This document shows, piece after piece, positions 43,370 through 52,423 of a stretch of DNA of 64,000 nucleotides. This stretch comes from Ruminococcus sp. (GTDB taxonomy: Bacteria; Bacillota; Clostridia; Oscillospirales; Ruminococcaceae), in the NCBI GenBank assembly GCA_019420505.1, contig JAHZHC010000007.1, forward strand, positions 62,001 to 126,000, in the 5' to 3' direction. The notes below the pieces were generated by a model. It worked only from the letters and a program-made list of their open reading frames with translations, was not told the DNA's origin and searched no databases. Made by a program: the position numbers and the translations under genes. Position 1 is the first letter of the stretch, and each line of letters begins with the position of its first letter.

Positions 43370-44173
43370 TTGATAAAGGATATCACGATCGGGCAGTATT
43401 TTCCCGGTAAATCACCGATTCACCGTATGGATTCAAGAGTGAAAATATTGCTTACTTTAGTTTTTATAGTAATGCTTTTTATTGCTGACGGAATTTGGGG
43501 ACTTGTTGTGGGAGTTGGTTTTACTGTATTCGCCTATGCAATTTCAAAAATTCCGGCAAGGATGATCATAAAAAGCCTTAAGCCTATTGTTCCGATTATT
43601 ATATTTACGGCAATACTGAATCTGTTTTTTATAAGAACAGGAAATGTGCTTTTTCATGCAGGATTTATTAAAATTACAGATAACGGAATTAATACGGCGG
43701 TTTTTATGATCGTCAGAATAATCTGTCTTATTGTCGGAACTTCACTTCTGACTTATACAACATCGCCTATAGATCTGACGGATGCAATTGAAAGGCTTTT
43801 GTCACCGTTAAAAAAGATAAAAGTGCCTGTCCATGAGCTGGCAATGATGATGACAATTGCATTAAGATTTATTCCTACACTTATTGAAGAAACGGATAAA
43901 ATTATGTCAGCGCAAAAAGCAAGAGGTGCGGACATGGAAACAGGTTCCTTGATTCAACGGGCAAAAGCGCTTATACCCGTGCTGATACCGCTTTTTGTGT
44001 CATCATTCAGACGTGCAGAGGAGCTGGCGCTTGCTATGGAATGCCGCTGTTATCACGGCGGTGAGGGAAGAACAAGAATGAAGCAGCTGAAAACTTCAGC
44101 TGTGGATTATATTGCTTTCGCATTTACAGCTGTTTTTTTAGCGGCGGTAATTGCTATCAATCATCTTGTGTAA
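43370..44173 (+). CDS. ecfT: Energy-coupling factor transmembrane subunit EcfT
   Basis: The 267-residue membrane scaffold of the ECF transporter has about five or six membrane segments. The two C-terminal coupling-helix motifs that grip the ATPases are Ala-Arg-Gly (AQKARGAD) and a second Ala-Met-Glu-Cys-Arg (ALAMECRCYHGG, the variant of AxxARG). IGQYFPGKSPIHRMDSRVK is the typical N-terminus. The start codon is TTG 43370, with a perfect AGGAGG 7 bases ahead. It lies 18 bases after ecfA2. Confidence 0.93.
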   Translation: MIKDITIGQYFPGKSPIHRMDSRVKILLTLVFIVMLFIADGIWGLVVGVGFTVFAYAISKIPARMIIKSLKPIVPIIIFTAILNLFFIRTGNVLFHAGFIKITDNGINTAVFMIVRIICLIVGTSLLTYTTSPIDLTDAIERLLSPLKKIKVPVHELAMMMTIALRFIPTLIEETDKIMSAQKARGADMETGSLIQRAKALIPVLIPLFVSSFRRAEELALAMECRCYHGGEGRTRMKQLKTSAVDYIAFAFTAVFLAAVIAINHLV

Positions 44174-44187
44174 AGGAGCATTCCAAT

Positions 44188-44466
44188 ATGAGCCTGATGG
44201 ATTTTTCTCAGAATGAAAAAATAGATAAGCTTGAAAGAAAAATAAAACATATTGAAAGATATAATAACAGAGGGAATGTTATGTCAAAGGTAATTAATGA
44301 TCTTGTAGGAATGGACTGTATAATAGACAGTGATGACTTATATGACGAAAAATGCAGAATCGAGGATTTTGACGGCGAATGGATAAGACTTCTCGTTTAT
44401 GGAAAAAAAGAAAATAAGATTATTGTTGTTCCTATAGATACAATAGAAAAATTTGAGATTGTGTAA
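44188..44466 (+). CDS. Small protein with Sm-like (Hfq-type) beta fold, unknown function
   Basis: I do not recognise a named family. The 92-residue protein has a charged helical N-terminus (1-32, likely coiled coil). A beta-rich part follows: GMDCIIDSDDLY, then CRIEDFDGEWIRLLVYG, then KIIVVPIDTIEKFEIV. The order of a short strand, a long bent strand around an F-D-G-E-W turn, and a final IxxIxxFEIV strand recalls the Sm barrel of Hfq; this is a visual judgement. AAAGGAG lies 9 bases before the ATG. Its stop overlaps the truA start (TAATG), so expression is coupled to tRNA pseudouridylation. Confidence 0.72.
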   Translation: MSLMDFSQNEKIDKLERKIKHIERYNNRGNVMSKVINDLVGMDCIIDSDDLYDEKCRIEDFDGEWIRLLVYGKKENKIIVVPIDTIEKFEIV

Positions 44467-45227
44467 TGAGAAATTTTAAAGTAAAAATGGCATATAACGG
44501 CGCACGTTATCATGGTTTTCAAAGACAGGACAATGCGCTGGCTGTTCAGCAGGTTGTGGAAGAGGCCATAAAAAGCCTTACCGGTGAGGATGTAACGATT
44601 TTCGGTTGTTCAAGAACTGATGCCGGAGTTCATGCAAGGGAGTTCTTTTTTAACTTTAAAATCAATTCTACCATAACTTGCAGAGGTATTATTTTCGGTC
44701 TGAATCCTAAATTGCCTGATGATATATCAATACTCTCATGCGAGGAAGCCGATGAGGATTTCCATGCGAGATATGACTGTAAAGGAAAAGAATATGAATA
44801 TGTTCTTCATAACAGTGAAATAAAGAATCCGTTTTATATGGATACCGCCTACAGACATTGGTATCCCATTGATGAAAAAAAGCTTGATAAAGCTGCGCAG
44901 GATTTCGTCGGTGAGCATGATTTTAAAGCATTTTGTTCAACAGCCTGTGAAAAAGAAAATACTGTGAGAACTATACATTACTTTCATGTGAGACGTGAGG
45001 GTGATCTGATTATATTTAATGTTTCAGGCGATGGCTTTTTGTATAATATGGTAAGAATAATGGTTGGAACTCTTTTGTTCATTAACGAAGGCAAAATCCC
45101 GGAGGACGCTGTTCCGACAATTTTAGAGTCGAAGGACAGAACCCTTGCAGGAAAAACCGTTCCGCCTCAGGGTTTGTATTTAAACAAGGTTTATTACGGT
45201 GATGAACCGTCAGAGAAAAGGATTTGA
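44466..45227 (+). CDS. truA: tRNA pseudouridine(38-40) synthase
   Basis: The 253-residue enzyme converts uridines 38-40 in the tRNA anticodon arm to pseudouridine. It begins with the TruA signature KVKMAYNGARYHGFQRQ. The catalytic aspartate is in CSRTDAGVHA, and DFVGEHDFKAFCS and NVSGDGFLYNMVRIMVGTL are conserved. The start codon shares one base with the upstream stop, indicating translational coupling. The next gene begins within or just after its stop. Confidence 0.95.
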   Translation: MRNFKVKMAYNGARYHGFQRQDNALAVQQVVEEAIKSLTGEDVTIFGCSRTDAGVHAREFFFNFKINSTITCRGIIFGLNPKLPDDISILSCEEADEDFHARYDCKGKEYEYVLHNSEIKNPFYMDTAYRHWYPIDEKKLDKAAQDFVGEHDFKAFCSTACEKENTVRTIHYFHVRREGDLIIFNVSGDGFLYNMVRIMVGTLLFINEGKIPEDAVPTILESKDRTLAGKTVPPQGLYLNKVYYGDEPSEKRI

Positions 45228-45232
45228 CAAAA

Positions 45233-46573
45233 GTGAAAAATGATAATAATGATAAAAAAACAATAGAAATGAGCAGTTTTAATAATCCTGAACAGAGCTT
45301 TGTTGAGGAGGATCAGCCCATGCCAAGAGGATTCAAAAGAAAAAAACGTGAAGAGAATCCTGTTAATGAAAATAAAATGAAACAAACCGAAAGCGAAGAA
45401 TCCGTTATTAATATGACGGATATTCGTGCTGCAAGAAAAAAAGAGAAGAATAAAAAGCGCATTAAAAAGCTAATAATAATTTTAATTATTGCAATTTTAG
45501 GGATAACTGCTTATCTTACAAGAAATCTCTGGGTAAAAAAGCTTGAGGGGATTTTTGACAGACCTCATCAGACAATTGTAAATGACGGCAAAACTCAGAC
45601 GGGAAATTTTCCTGTTGTCAGAGAATCAAGTGCAGTGAATTTTTTGGATTTATCAGATGAGGATATTGTATCGGCAGACGACGCTCATATTTATTTATAC
45701 GCAGAAAACGGCGTTCTGAAAAATTCCTTTAATCATGAACTCGAAGATCCTGTTATCAAGGTTTCCGAAAAAAGAATACTTGCGTTTGATAACGGCGGAA
45801 CTGCATTTAAGGTTTTCAGTAAAAAAGAAGAATTATATTCAAAACATATTGAGGAAAATATACTGTTTGCTGAAATAGGTCCAAACGGATATATCGCCGT
45901 TATTACTCAAACAGAAAAATATCCGGCTTGTATGACTGTATATGATGAAAACGGTTCTGAGATCTATCGCTGGAGCAGCGGTCAGAGAATTATGGATATA
46001 TCATTCAACAACAGTGGCAATGGGTGCTATGTAACTACTTTTAGTTCAGATAAAGGCGAGCTTTGTTCGGTTATTCACTATGTGGAATTTGATTCTACCG
46101 AAGAATTAATGACCAGCGTTAAACTGGATTCATTGGTGATTGATACCTGCGAAAATAACAATAACGGTATATGGGCTGTGGGAGATAATAAATTTTATAA
46201 GCTTGATGAAGACGGTAAAATTATTATGGAATATGAATATACAGATGATATTGTATCATATTCTTTAAATAAATATTCTGCCGCTGTAGTTGTAAACAGT
46301 GTTTCAAAAGGAAAGGGTACACTGGCCCTGTTTGATTCGGAGGAGGAAAAGGCTGAAATAGCCGAAACAAACGGAGGCGCACCTAAAAAATTGTTTGCTT
46401 CGGGAAGAAAGATTTTTCTTCTTGGTAAACGGGCGGTTGAAGCATATGATTTAAACGGAAATTGCCTTGCAACAGCAGATGTTACAGATGAGTATACAGA
46501 TTTTGTATTTTTCAGTGATTCTGTTTATCTTCTGAGTTATAGAGAGATAAATAAAATCGAGTTCAACACTTGA
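45233..46573 (+). CDS. DUF5711-like membrane-anchored protein
   Basis: The 446-residue protein has a charged cytoplasmic N-terminus of about 80 residues ending in a very basic stretch (RKKEKNKKRIKK). One membrane segment follows at about 80-98. The extracellular part of about 340 residues has repeated short beta segments (VLKNSFNHEL, KVSEKRILAFDNGG, YIAVITQ, IYRWSSG), suggesting a beta-propeller. It is tentatively placed with the DUF5711 proteins of ruminococci. GTG 45233 is preferred to TTG 45224, since AAAAGGA ends only one base before the TTG. The cvpA gene overlaps its end, pointing to a joint membrane or envelope role. Confidence 0.72.
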   Translation: MKNDNNDKKTIEMSSFNNPEQSFVEEDQPMPRGFKRKKREENPVNENKMKQTESEESVINMTDIRAARKKEKNKKRIKKLIIILIIAILGITAYLTRNLWVKKLEGIFDRPHQTIVNDGKTQTGNFPVVRESSAVNFLDLSDEDIVSADDAHIYLYAENGVLKNSFNHELEDPVIKVSEKRILAFDNGGTAFKVFSKKEELYSKHIEENILFAEIGPNGYIAVITQTEKYPACMTVYDENGSEIYRWSSGQRIMDISFNNSGNGCYVTTFSSDKGELCSVIHYVEFDSTEELMTSVKLDSLVIDTCENNNNGIWAVGDNKFYKLDEDGKIIMEYEYTDDIVSYSLNKYSAAVVVNSVSKGKGTLALFDSEEEKAEIAETNGGAPKKLFASGRKIFLLGKRAVEAYDLNGNCLATADVTDEYTDFVFFSDSVYLLSYREINKIEFNT

Positions 46574-46590
46574 TTCAGAAAGGAAATCTA

Positions 46591-47472
46591 ATGGCGCTTA
46601 TATTGGATTTTGCAGTTGTTATAATACTGATCTTGTCGGTGGCTGTCGGTTGGAACAAAGGCTTTTTAAGATATGTTGTTTCATCGGTTGGTACAATTGC
46701 AGCAATAATTATAGCATTTCTGCTTGCTGATATTTTTGCTCCGACTGTTTATGAAAAATGGATTCAGCCGGAAGTCAGGGATTTTATCGAAGAAAAAATA
46801 GATAAGTTTGATGTTTCAAATGTAGTTGCAAAGGAAATTAAGGACTGCGGCTATAATTTGAAATTGTCAGATAAGGAGCTTGATTCGGCATTGAGTTCAG
46901 ATGGCGATATTTCGTTAAATCTGGCGAAGCTGGCGGAGAAAAAAGGCGAAAGCGCTGAAAATGCTCGAAAATTACGTGCCGATATGGAAAAGTTTTTTGA
47001 AACACGTTTTCCGGATAAGTTTAATAAGATTTTCACCGGTATTGATACTCAGAAGCTTGGAAACGGTGTTGATTATTCCAAAAATCAGGCTTATGATGTT
47101 GTAAGAGCCCTTGCGGACAATAAAATGGACAAAGGTGCGTCATTTATTGAATATAATTTAGTACGTCCTTTTGTAACTATTGGCGTGAAAATTATTCTGA
47201 CGATCATGTTGTTTGTTTTAGTATCACTTGTGGTAAAAATACTGTTTTCAGCAGCGGGTGTACTTAATCATGTTCCTGTTGCCAACGGATTTAATCGGCT
47301 TTTAGGTATGATAGCGGGATTAATTAAGGGCGGCTTGTGTCTTGTGATAATTGCTTTTGGGCTTGCAGTCCTTATTGAAACAGCAGGAGATTCACTTAAC
47401 AATTTTAATACAAAAATTATTGATGAAACTTTCTTATTCAGACATTTATTCTATTTGTTTTATGATATATAG
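46591..47472 (+). CDS. CvpA-family membrane protein
   Basis: The 293-residue protein begins with the CvpA signature: LILDFAVVIILILSVAVGW followed by NKGFLRYVVSSVG. There is a second membrane segment (AIIIAFLLADIF), a soluble central insert of about 130 residues, and two more membrane segments (VKIILTIMLFVLVSLVV and a Gly-rich LLGMIAGLIKGGLCLVIIAFG). CvpA homologues are linked to colicin V secretion and envelope homeostasis; the mechanism is not established. ATG 46591 follows AAAGGA by 7 bases. The central insert makes it longer than the roughly 160-residue enterobacterial CvpA. Confidence 0.82.
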   Translation: MALILDFAVVIILILSVAVGWNKGFLRYVVSSVGTIAAIIIAFLLADIFAPTVYEKWIQPEVRDFIEEKIDKFDVSNVVAKEIKDCGYNLKLSDKELDSALSSDGDISLNLAKLAEKKGESAENARKLRADMEKFFETRFPDKFNKIFTGIDTQKLGNGVDYSKNQAYDVVRALADNKMDKGASFIEYNLVRPFVTIGVKIILTIMLFVLVSLVVKILFSAAGVLNHVPVANGFNRLLGMIAGLIKGGLCLVIIAFGLAVLIETAGDSLNNFNTKIIDETFLFRHLFYLFYDI

Positions 47473-47497
47473 GTAAGGGAAGGGAGAAAATGAGACT

Positions 47498-49783
47498 ATG
47501 ATGATGTGTTCAAAATGCAAAAAACGTCCTGCGGTTGTTTTTGTTTCACAAATGAATGCTAATAATCCGAATGATAAGAAAAATGAGGGTTATTGTCTTG
47601 TTTGTGCAAGAGAAATGGGTATATCGCAGGTTGATGATTATATGAAATCAATGGGAATTTCAGAAGATGAAATTCAGGCAATGACAGATCAGCTTATGGA
47701 GATCACAGACGGTGAGGACTTTGAGCTGGGCGGAAGCGGAACAATGCCTAATTTTCTTAGCAGCTTGTTCGGAGGCGGAAATCCCTTTGGCGGAAATTCG
47801 CCTGTAGAATCAGATCATATTCATACGGAAGATGAAAATAACGGAAATTCTAAGAAGGGCGAAAAAAAGAAAAAGCTTAAGTTTCTTACAAATTACTGCA
47901 CGAACCTGACTCAGCGGGCAAGAGAAGGCAAATTGGACAACATTGTCGGAAGAGATAAGGAAATTTCACGTGTGATCCATATTCTTTCAAGAAGGCAGAA
48001 AAATAATCCATGCCTGATCGGTGAACCGGGCGTAGGTAAAACTGCAATTGCTGAAGGAATTGCACAAAAAATCGTTTCGGGAGATGTACCGTTTCATATC
48101 AAAGATAAAGAGGTTTATCTTCTTGATCTGACTGCGCTTGTGGCCGGAACTCAATTCCGAGGACAGTTTGAAAGCAGATGCAAGGGCCTTGTAGAGGAAG
48201 TTAAAAGCCAGGGAAATGTTATCCTCTTTATTGACGAGGTTCACAATCTCGTTGGAACAGGCGATTCAGAGGGAACGATGAATGCTGCCAATATTTTAAA
48301 GCCAGCTCTTTCAAGGGGAGAGGTTCAGGTTATTGGTGCTACAACATTTAAAGAATACCGTAAGCACATTGAAAAGGATTCTGCTCTTGAACGCCGTTTT
48401 CAGCCGGTTACTGTATCTGAACCGACTGTGGACGATACGGTGTCCATACTTCTGGGAATAAAAAAATATTATGAAAACTATCATAGGGTGAAAATTTCAG
48501 ATGAACTGATAAGGATGTGTGCAGTTTTATCTGAGAGATATATTAATGACAGATTTTTGCCGGATAAGGCAATAGATTTGCTTGACGAAGCCTGTGCTTG
48601 TGCAAGTATAAGGAGTCCGGAGCTGGCTGAGCTGGAGGAGCTTAACGGTGAGCTTCGCAAGCATGAAGAGCTTATGGCGGATTATGAGATCAAGGAAAAC
48701 CCTGATTATGAGATAATGGCTTCCGAAAAGGCGGAGATCTCAAGAATCAAAAACCGTCTTGAAGATGTCGAAAATGTTGTTAAGAATATTAAGGTGACTG
48801 ATTCGGATTTATCTAAGGTTATTGAATTATGGACAGGTATTCCGTCAAATAAGATTGTGGAGACGGAATATGAGAAAATCCGTAATCTGAAAACCGCTTT
48901 GTCCAAAAGAGTGCTTGGTCAGGAACAGGCCGTTGACAAGGTTGCAAAGGCTATTAAAAGAACAAGGATTCAGCTTTCAAAGCGTCGCAGACCTGCGTCA
49001 TTTATTTTTGTGGGACCTACGGGGGTTGGAAAAACCGAACTTGTAAAGGCTTTGGGAGAAGAATTGTTTGATGCAACCGAACCTCTCATAAGGGTAGACA
49101 TGTCCGAATTTATGGAGAAGCATTCAGTTTCAAAGCTTATCGGATCGCCTCCGGGATATGTGGGATTTGACGAAGCGGGTCAGCTTACTGAAAAAGTTCG
49201 GAGGAGACCTTATTCCGTTGTGCTTTTTGATGAAATTGAAAAGGCACATCCGGATGTAATGAATATACTTTTACAGATACTTGACGAAGGAAAAATAAAT
49301 GATTCCCAAGGAAGATCGGTTTCATTTGAAAATACTGTAATTGTTATGACTTCCAATGCAGGTTCTACTGATAAAGACACAGGTGTTGGATTTAACAAGA
49401 CGGATGCTGAAATTTCCGCAGAAAAGGCTATGAAAGCACTAAGAGAATTCCTAAGACCTGAATTTTTAGGAAGAGTTGATGAGATCGTTGTATTCAATCC
49501 GCTTAACGAAGATGACTATGCAGGAATTGCAGGACTTATGCTTAATGAGATGAAAGAGCCTTTGGCTGAAAAGGGAATTACTCTAAGCTATGACGAATCT
49601 GCGCTTAAGCTTATTGCCCACAAGGCTTTCAACAAGAAGTTGGGTGCAAGAGATATTCGTCACGTCATAAGAAATGAAATTGAGGATCAGATCGCTGAAA
49701 TTCTCGTTGATAAGGGTGAAGGAAGTATATCAGGGCTTGGAATTACAGAACATGACGGAAAGCTTTCTGTTGAGTCAATTTAA
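47498..49783 (+). CDS. clpE: ClpE-type ATP-dependent Clp protease ATPase subunit
   Basis: The 761-residue Hsp100 unfoldase has an N-terminal zinc finger (C4-x2-C7, C33-x2-C36) instead of the Clp-N repeats of ClpC, the ClpE architecture. A Gly/Asn-rich linker (about 75-110) follows. AAA module 1 has GEPGVGKTA and VILFIDEVHNLVG; the middle region is a short coiled coil. AAA module 2 has GPTGVGKTE and VVLFDEIEKAHPDV. GVGF near residue 625 is the loop that docks to ClpP. Three ATG codons in tandem (47498-47506) leave the start ambiguous; AGGGAG lies 11 bases ahead. A CtsR tandem operator was not seen upstream. It lies 25 bases after cvpA. Confidence 0.88.
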   Translation: MMMCSKCKKRPAVVFVSQMNANNPNDKKNEGYCLVCAREMGISQVDDYMKSMGISEDEIQAMTDQLMEITDGEDFELGGSGTMPNFLSSLFGGGNPFGGNSPVESDHIHTEDENNGNSKKGEKKKKLKFLTNYCTNLTQRAREGKLDNIVGRDKEISRVIHILSRRQKNNPCLIGEPGVGKTAIAEGIAQKIVSGDVPFHIKDKEVYLLDLTALVAGTQFRGQFESRCKGLVEEVKSQGNVILFIDEVHNLVGTGDSEGTMNAANILKPALSRGEVQVIGATTFKEYRKHIEKDSALERRFQPVTVSEPTVDDTVSILLGIKKYYENYHRVKISDELIRMCAVLSERYINDRFLPDKAIDLLDEACACASIRSPELAELEELNGELRKHEELMADYEIKENPDYEIMASEKAEISRIKNRLEDVENVVKNIKVTDSDLSKVIELWTGIPSNKIVETEYEKIRNLKTALSKRVLGQEQAVDKVAKAIKRTRIQLSKRRRPASFIFVGPTGVGKTELVKALGEELFDATEPLIRVDMSEFMEKHSVSKLIGSPPGYVGFDEAGQLTEKVRRRPYSVVLFDEIEKAHPDVMNILLQILDEGKINDSQGRSVSFENTVIVMTSNAGSTDKDTGVGFNKTDAEISAEKAMKALREFLRPEFLGRVDEIVVFNPLNEDDYAGIAGLMLNEMKEPLAEKGITLSYDESALKLIAHKAFNKKLGARDIRHVIRNEIEDQIAEILVDKGEGSISGLGITEHDGKLSVESI

Positions 49784-49801
49784 ATAAATTACAATAATTT
49801 T

Positions 49802-49828
49802 GGGCGAATTTTTATTCGCCCTTTTTTT
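49802..49828 (+). terminator. Terminator after clpE
   Basis: GGGCGAAT (49802-49809) and ATTCGCCC (49814-49821) around TTTT, then T7. Confidence 0.93.
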
Positions 49829-49864
49829 CGGCGATCTTAGCGCAATAACTTATCATTTTTGAAA

Positions 49865-50405
49865 ACTCATTACAGCGAGGTCAAAACTATAGATATCACT
49901 AACTTGTAACGTGAGAAGCGCTGTCTGTGCTAAGACCTTTCGGATAAAAAAATAATAATGCAATAGAATTATTTGTAAAATTTAAATCTGCACACTTACG
50001 ACGAATTATGTCGATCAGGGGCAGACTCCAAAAATGTCTGTCCTTTTTACCGTAAATCCTGTCAGTTAAATTTTACAGTTGCAATACAATATTTCTTCTG
50101 TCAGTTTATGCTTGAAGTGACTATAGCTTCTTTTTTTACAAACTCACCATAGCGGTGTCAAAGCTATGAATATCAAAAATTGATAACGTGGTTTGCGCTG
50201 TGCGAGCCAGCACTCACTACAGTATATAATTTCTTGCATACTCACCACAGCGAGGTCAAAGCCATGAATATCACAAATTAATAACGTGAATTGACCCGTG
50301 CGGCCGAGCACAGTAATTTATCATTTTTGCAAATTTACCACAGTGGGGTCAAAGCCATAGATATCACAAACTGATAACGTGATTTGCGCCGTGCACGCTT
50401 GCACC
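49865..50405 (+). repeat. Four imperfect direct repeats of about 70 bp
   Basis: The copies lie at about 49865-49930, 50142-50213, 50240-50311 and 50332-50405. Shared core in order: ACTCACCACAGCG, GGTCAAAGCCAT, AATATCACAAA, ATAACGTG, then a GC-rich end (GCGC or GTGC followed by AGCAC). The last three are spaced 92-98 bases apart; the first is more diverged. Copies 2 and 4 contain the dyad TATCA-5-TGATA. No gene is visible in this 710-base gap between clpE and cwlD. The repeats are too long for CRISPR and do not resemble rRNA or tRNA. Confidence 0.8.
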
Positions 50406-50484
50406 TCCCTCTACTAATAGGCTTATTTCGGCATTTTTTGCACGCAAACGTACAACTTTGAATGAAATATGTCTAAGTTAAAAC

Positions 50485-50523
50485 AAAAACCGTATACCTG
50501 CACAAAACAGGATACGGTTTTTT
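50485..50523. terminator. Terminator of cwlD, possibly bidirectional
   Basis: AAAAACCGTAT (50485-50495) pairs with ATACGGTTTTT (50512-50522), with an inner CCTG/CAGG stem. Minus-strand transcripts see the T-rich side. Confidence 0.88.
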
Positions 50524-50543
50524 GTATATGTTTACTATATAAT

Positions 50544-51275
50544 TTATAAGGTTATATTTGTGGTTTTATAATCACAGATACCGCTGAAGATGGTAAAAGC
50601 AACTTGCTTCTGGTAATTTTCGTCCTCAAGCTTTGCGGCTTCTTCATGGTTGGATAAAAAACCGCATTCAATCATAACGGCGGGGCATTTTGCATTATTG
50701 AGAAGAAAAAGCTCATCTCCGACCGGTTTTGTTTCACGGGTGTTTTCAGGCTGAAGTTTTGATACAAACTGTTTTTGCATAATTGCTGCGAGTTGTTCGC
50801 TGCCGGTGACCTTTGGACTGTAAAACATTTGAGCGCCATTGTATTTCTCGTCTGTAAACTTGTTCTGATGAATTGAAACGGCTATAGCGTTTTCATACTT
50901 ATTAAAAATTGCAAGGCGGTTATCCATATCTGATTTTTTTTGTTTTGCAAGTCCCTTAATTCCTTCATCATGGATAGATATGTCGCTTTCACGGGTACAC
51001 CGAGGTTCATAGCCCATTATATTCAGCATATCTCTTAATGAAAGAAGAATATTGAGATTGATATCTTTTTCGCACTTGTTATTTACACTTACACACCCTC
51101 CGTCGGCTCCGCCGTGTCCTGCATCAAGGACTATTACCGGTTTTTGAACAGTATCAGAGATTTGAGCCGAAGCAGTTTCGAGAACTAATCTTTTATCTGC
51201 GTTATATCCGCATATTCCGACAGCTGTGCAGACAAGCCCGAAGCATAGGGCTGTGAGCAGTTTTTTCTTAATCAT
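50544..51275 (-). CDS. cwlD: N-acetylmuramoyl-L-alanine amidase, CwlD type
   Basis: The 243-residue zinc amidase has an N-terminal signal or anchor (KKKLLTALCFGLVCTAVGICGY). An Amidase_3 domain follows with VLDAGHGGADGG (zinc His), the zinc Glu in NKCEKDINLN, VSIHQN (second His), and the catalytic Glu in VMIECGFLSN. In Bacillus, CwlD removes peptide side chains so that muramic-delta-lactam can form in spore cortex, marking it for germination enzymes. Size and sporulation context favour CwlD over vegetative amidases. GAGAGGAA lies 8 bases before the ATG. It is monocistronic. Confidence 0.85.
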   Translation of the reverse strand: MIKKKLLTALCFGLVCTAVGICGYNADKRLVLETASAQISDTVQKPVIVLDAGHGGADGGCVSVNNKCEKDINLNILLSLRDMLNIMGYEPRCTRESDISIHDEGIKGLAKQKKSDMDNRLAIFNKYENAIAVSIHQNKFTDEKYNGAQMFYSPKVTGSEQLAAIMQKQFVSKLQPENTRETKPVGDELFLLNNAKCPAVMIECGFLSNHEEAAKLEDENYQKQVAFTIFSGICDYKTTNITL

Positions 51276-51301
51276 ATAAATATCATTCCTCTCTTTCGCT
51301 G

Positions 51302-51323
51302 ATGTCCGGTGTATGTCCGGACA
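51302..51323. repeat. ATGTCCGG direct repeat with an overlapping palindrome
   Basis: ATGTCCGG occurs at 51302-51309 and 51313-51320. The second copy runs into the perfect palindrome TGTCCGGACA (51314-51323). It lies between the divergent cwlD and lysR genes and may be an operator. Confidence 0.4.
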
Positions 51324-51383
51324 ATGGTTGGTATATAATATGATGATTTTCTTGAGAATATTCGTAAATGTACATTATAATGG

Positions 51384-51412
51384 TTGACATTAATTACAGC
51401 GTTATGTATAAT
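51384..51412 (+). promoter_or_regulatory. Consensus promoter of the LysR-type regulator gene
   Basis: TTGACA (51384-51389), 17 bases, TATAAT (51407-51412). The ATG is 57 bases downstream. Confidence 0.85.
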
Positions 51413-51468
51413 TATATATGTACTATACTGCATTACGGATATGCTGAAATAAGGGGGAGTAGTTTTTT

Positions 51469-52401
51469 ATGAACTTAACACACCTAAGATATATGATAGA
51501 AGTGGAAAAATTAGGCTCAATAACCAAAGCGGCTGCGGCGCTTTATATGGGTCAGCCAAATTTATCCAAGGCAATCAAGGAAATGGAAAGGGAAGTTGGA
51601 ATTCCGATTTTCAAACGTTCTGCCAAGGGAGTTATTCCTACTGAAAAGGGCAAAGAATTTTTACAATATGCTAAAGCCATAATAGTTCAAATGGACAAGA
51701 TGGAGAATCTTTATAAAGAAGATATTGATGATCATGTGAGTTTTCAGCTTTTATTGCCGAGGGCAAGCTATATTACATATGCGTTCACTGAGTTTCTCAA
51801 CAAAATTGAAAAGACTGATAAAATGGAAGTCAAATTTAAAGAAACAAATTCAATGGACGCAATAAACGAAGTTGTTGAATGTGAATATAACATGGGGATA
51901 ATCAGATACAGTATTCCTTATGAAAGCTTTTTTACTAATATTTTAGAAGAAAAAAATCTTAAATGTTCAGAAATATGGACATATGATTATGTAATCCTTA
52001 TCAATAAGCGCAATCCGCTGGCAAGCGCTCCTGTTATCACGGTCGATATGCTTGATAATTATGTGGAAATACTTCATGGAGATAACACAGTTCCTAACAT
52101 TTCATCGGTTTTTCAGAAAAGAAATACACAGATACACAGTTCTAAAAAGCATATTTTCGTATATGAAAGGGGAAGCCAATTTGATATATTAAGCTCGGTT
52201 GATGACGCTTTTATGTGGGTATCTCCTCTGCCAAAGGCGATTCTTGACCGTTTTGGCTTAGTACAGCGCAAATGCTCAGATGTTAAAAAGACAAATCGTG
52301 ATCTATTGATTTATCAGAATAATTATCGTCTTAGCCATGTGGATCAATTATTCTTACAGGATCTTCAAAATGTTAAACACAGCATTATAAATATGCTATA
52401 A
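51469..52401 (+). CDS. LysR-family transcriptional regulator
   Basis: The 310-residue protein has the N-terminal winged helix-turn-helix of LysR regulators (NLTHLRYMIEVEKLGSITKA, LSKAIKEMEREVGIPIFKR, PTEKGKEF; residues 1-62). A coiled linker and a periplasmic-binding-protein-like effector domain (about 90-300) follow. GGGGGAG lies 9 bases before the ATG. Most LysR regulators act on a divergent gene, but here the next gene, a beta-mannosidase 22 bases downstream on the same strand, is the likely co-transcribed partner. The effector is unknown; a manno-oligosaccharide or metabolite is a guess. Confidence 0.92.
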   Translation: MNLTHLRYMIEVEKLGSITKAAAALYMGQPNLSKAIKEMEREVGIPIFKRSAKGVIPTEKGKEFLQYAKAIIVQMDKMENLYKEDIDDHVSFQLLLPRASYITYAFTEFLNKIEKTDKMEVKFKETNSMDAINEVVECEYNMGIIRYSIPYESFFTNILEEKNLKCSEIWTYDYVILINKRNPLASAPVITVDMLDNYVEILHGDNTVPNISSVFQKRNTQIHSSKKHIFVYERGSQFDILSSVDDAFMWVSPLPKAILDRFGLVQRKCSDVKKTNRDLLIYQNNYRLSHVDQLFLQDLQNVKHSIINML

Positions 52402-52423
52402 TACAAATACAGGAGATAAAATT

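Noticed and set aside
49865..50360. GGTCAAA heptads in the repeats as CtsR operators near clpE
   Set aside because: CtsR needs two tandem heptads three bases apart upstream of the gene. Here each repeat has a single heptad and they lie downstream of clpE.
49865..50405. CRISPR array
   Set aside because: The repeats are about 70 bp, imperfect and only four in number; spacing is irregular and no cas genes are present.
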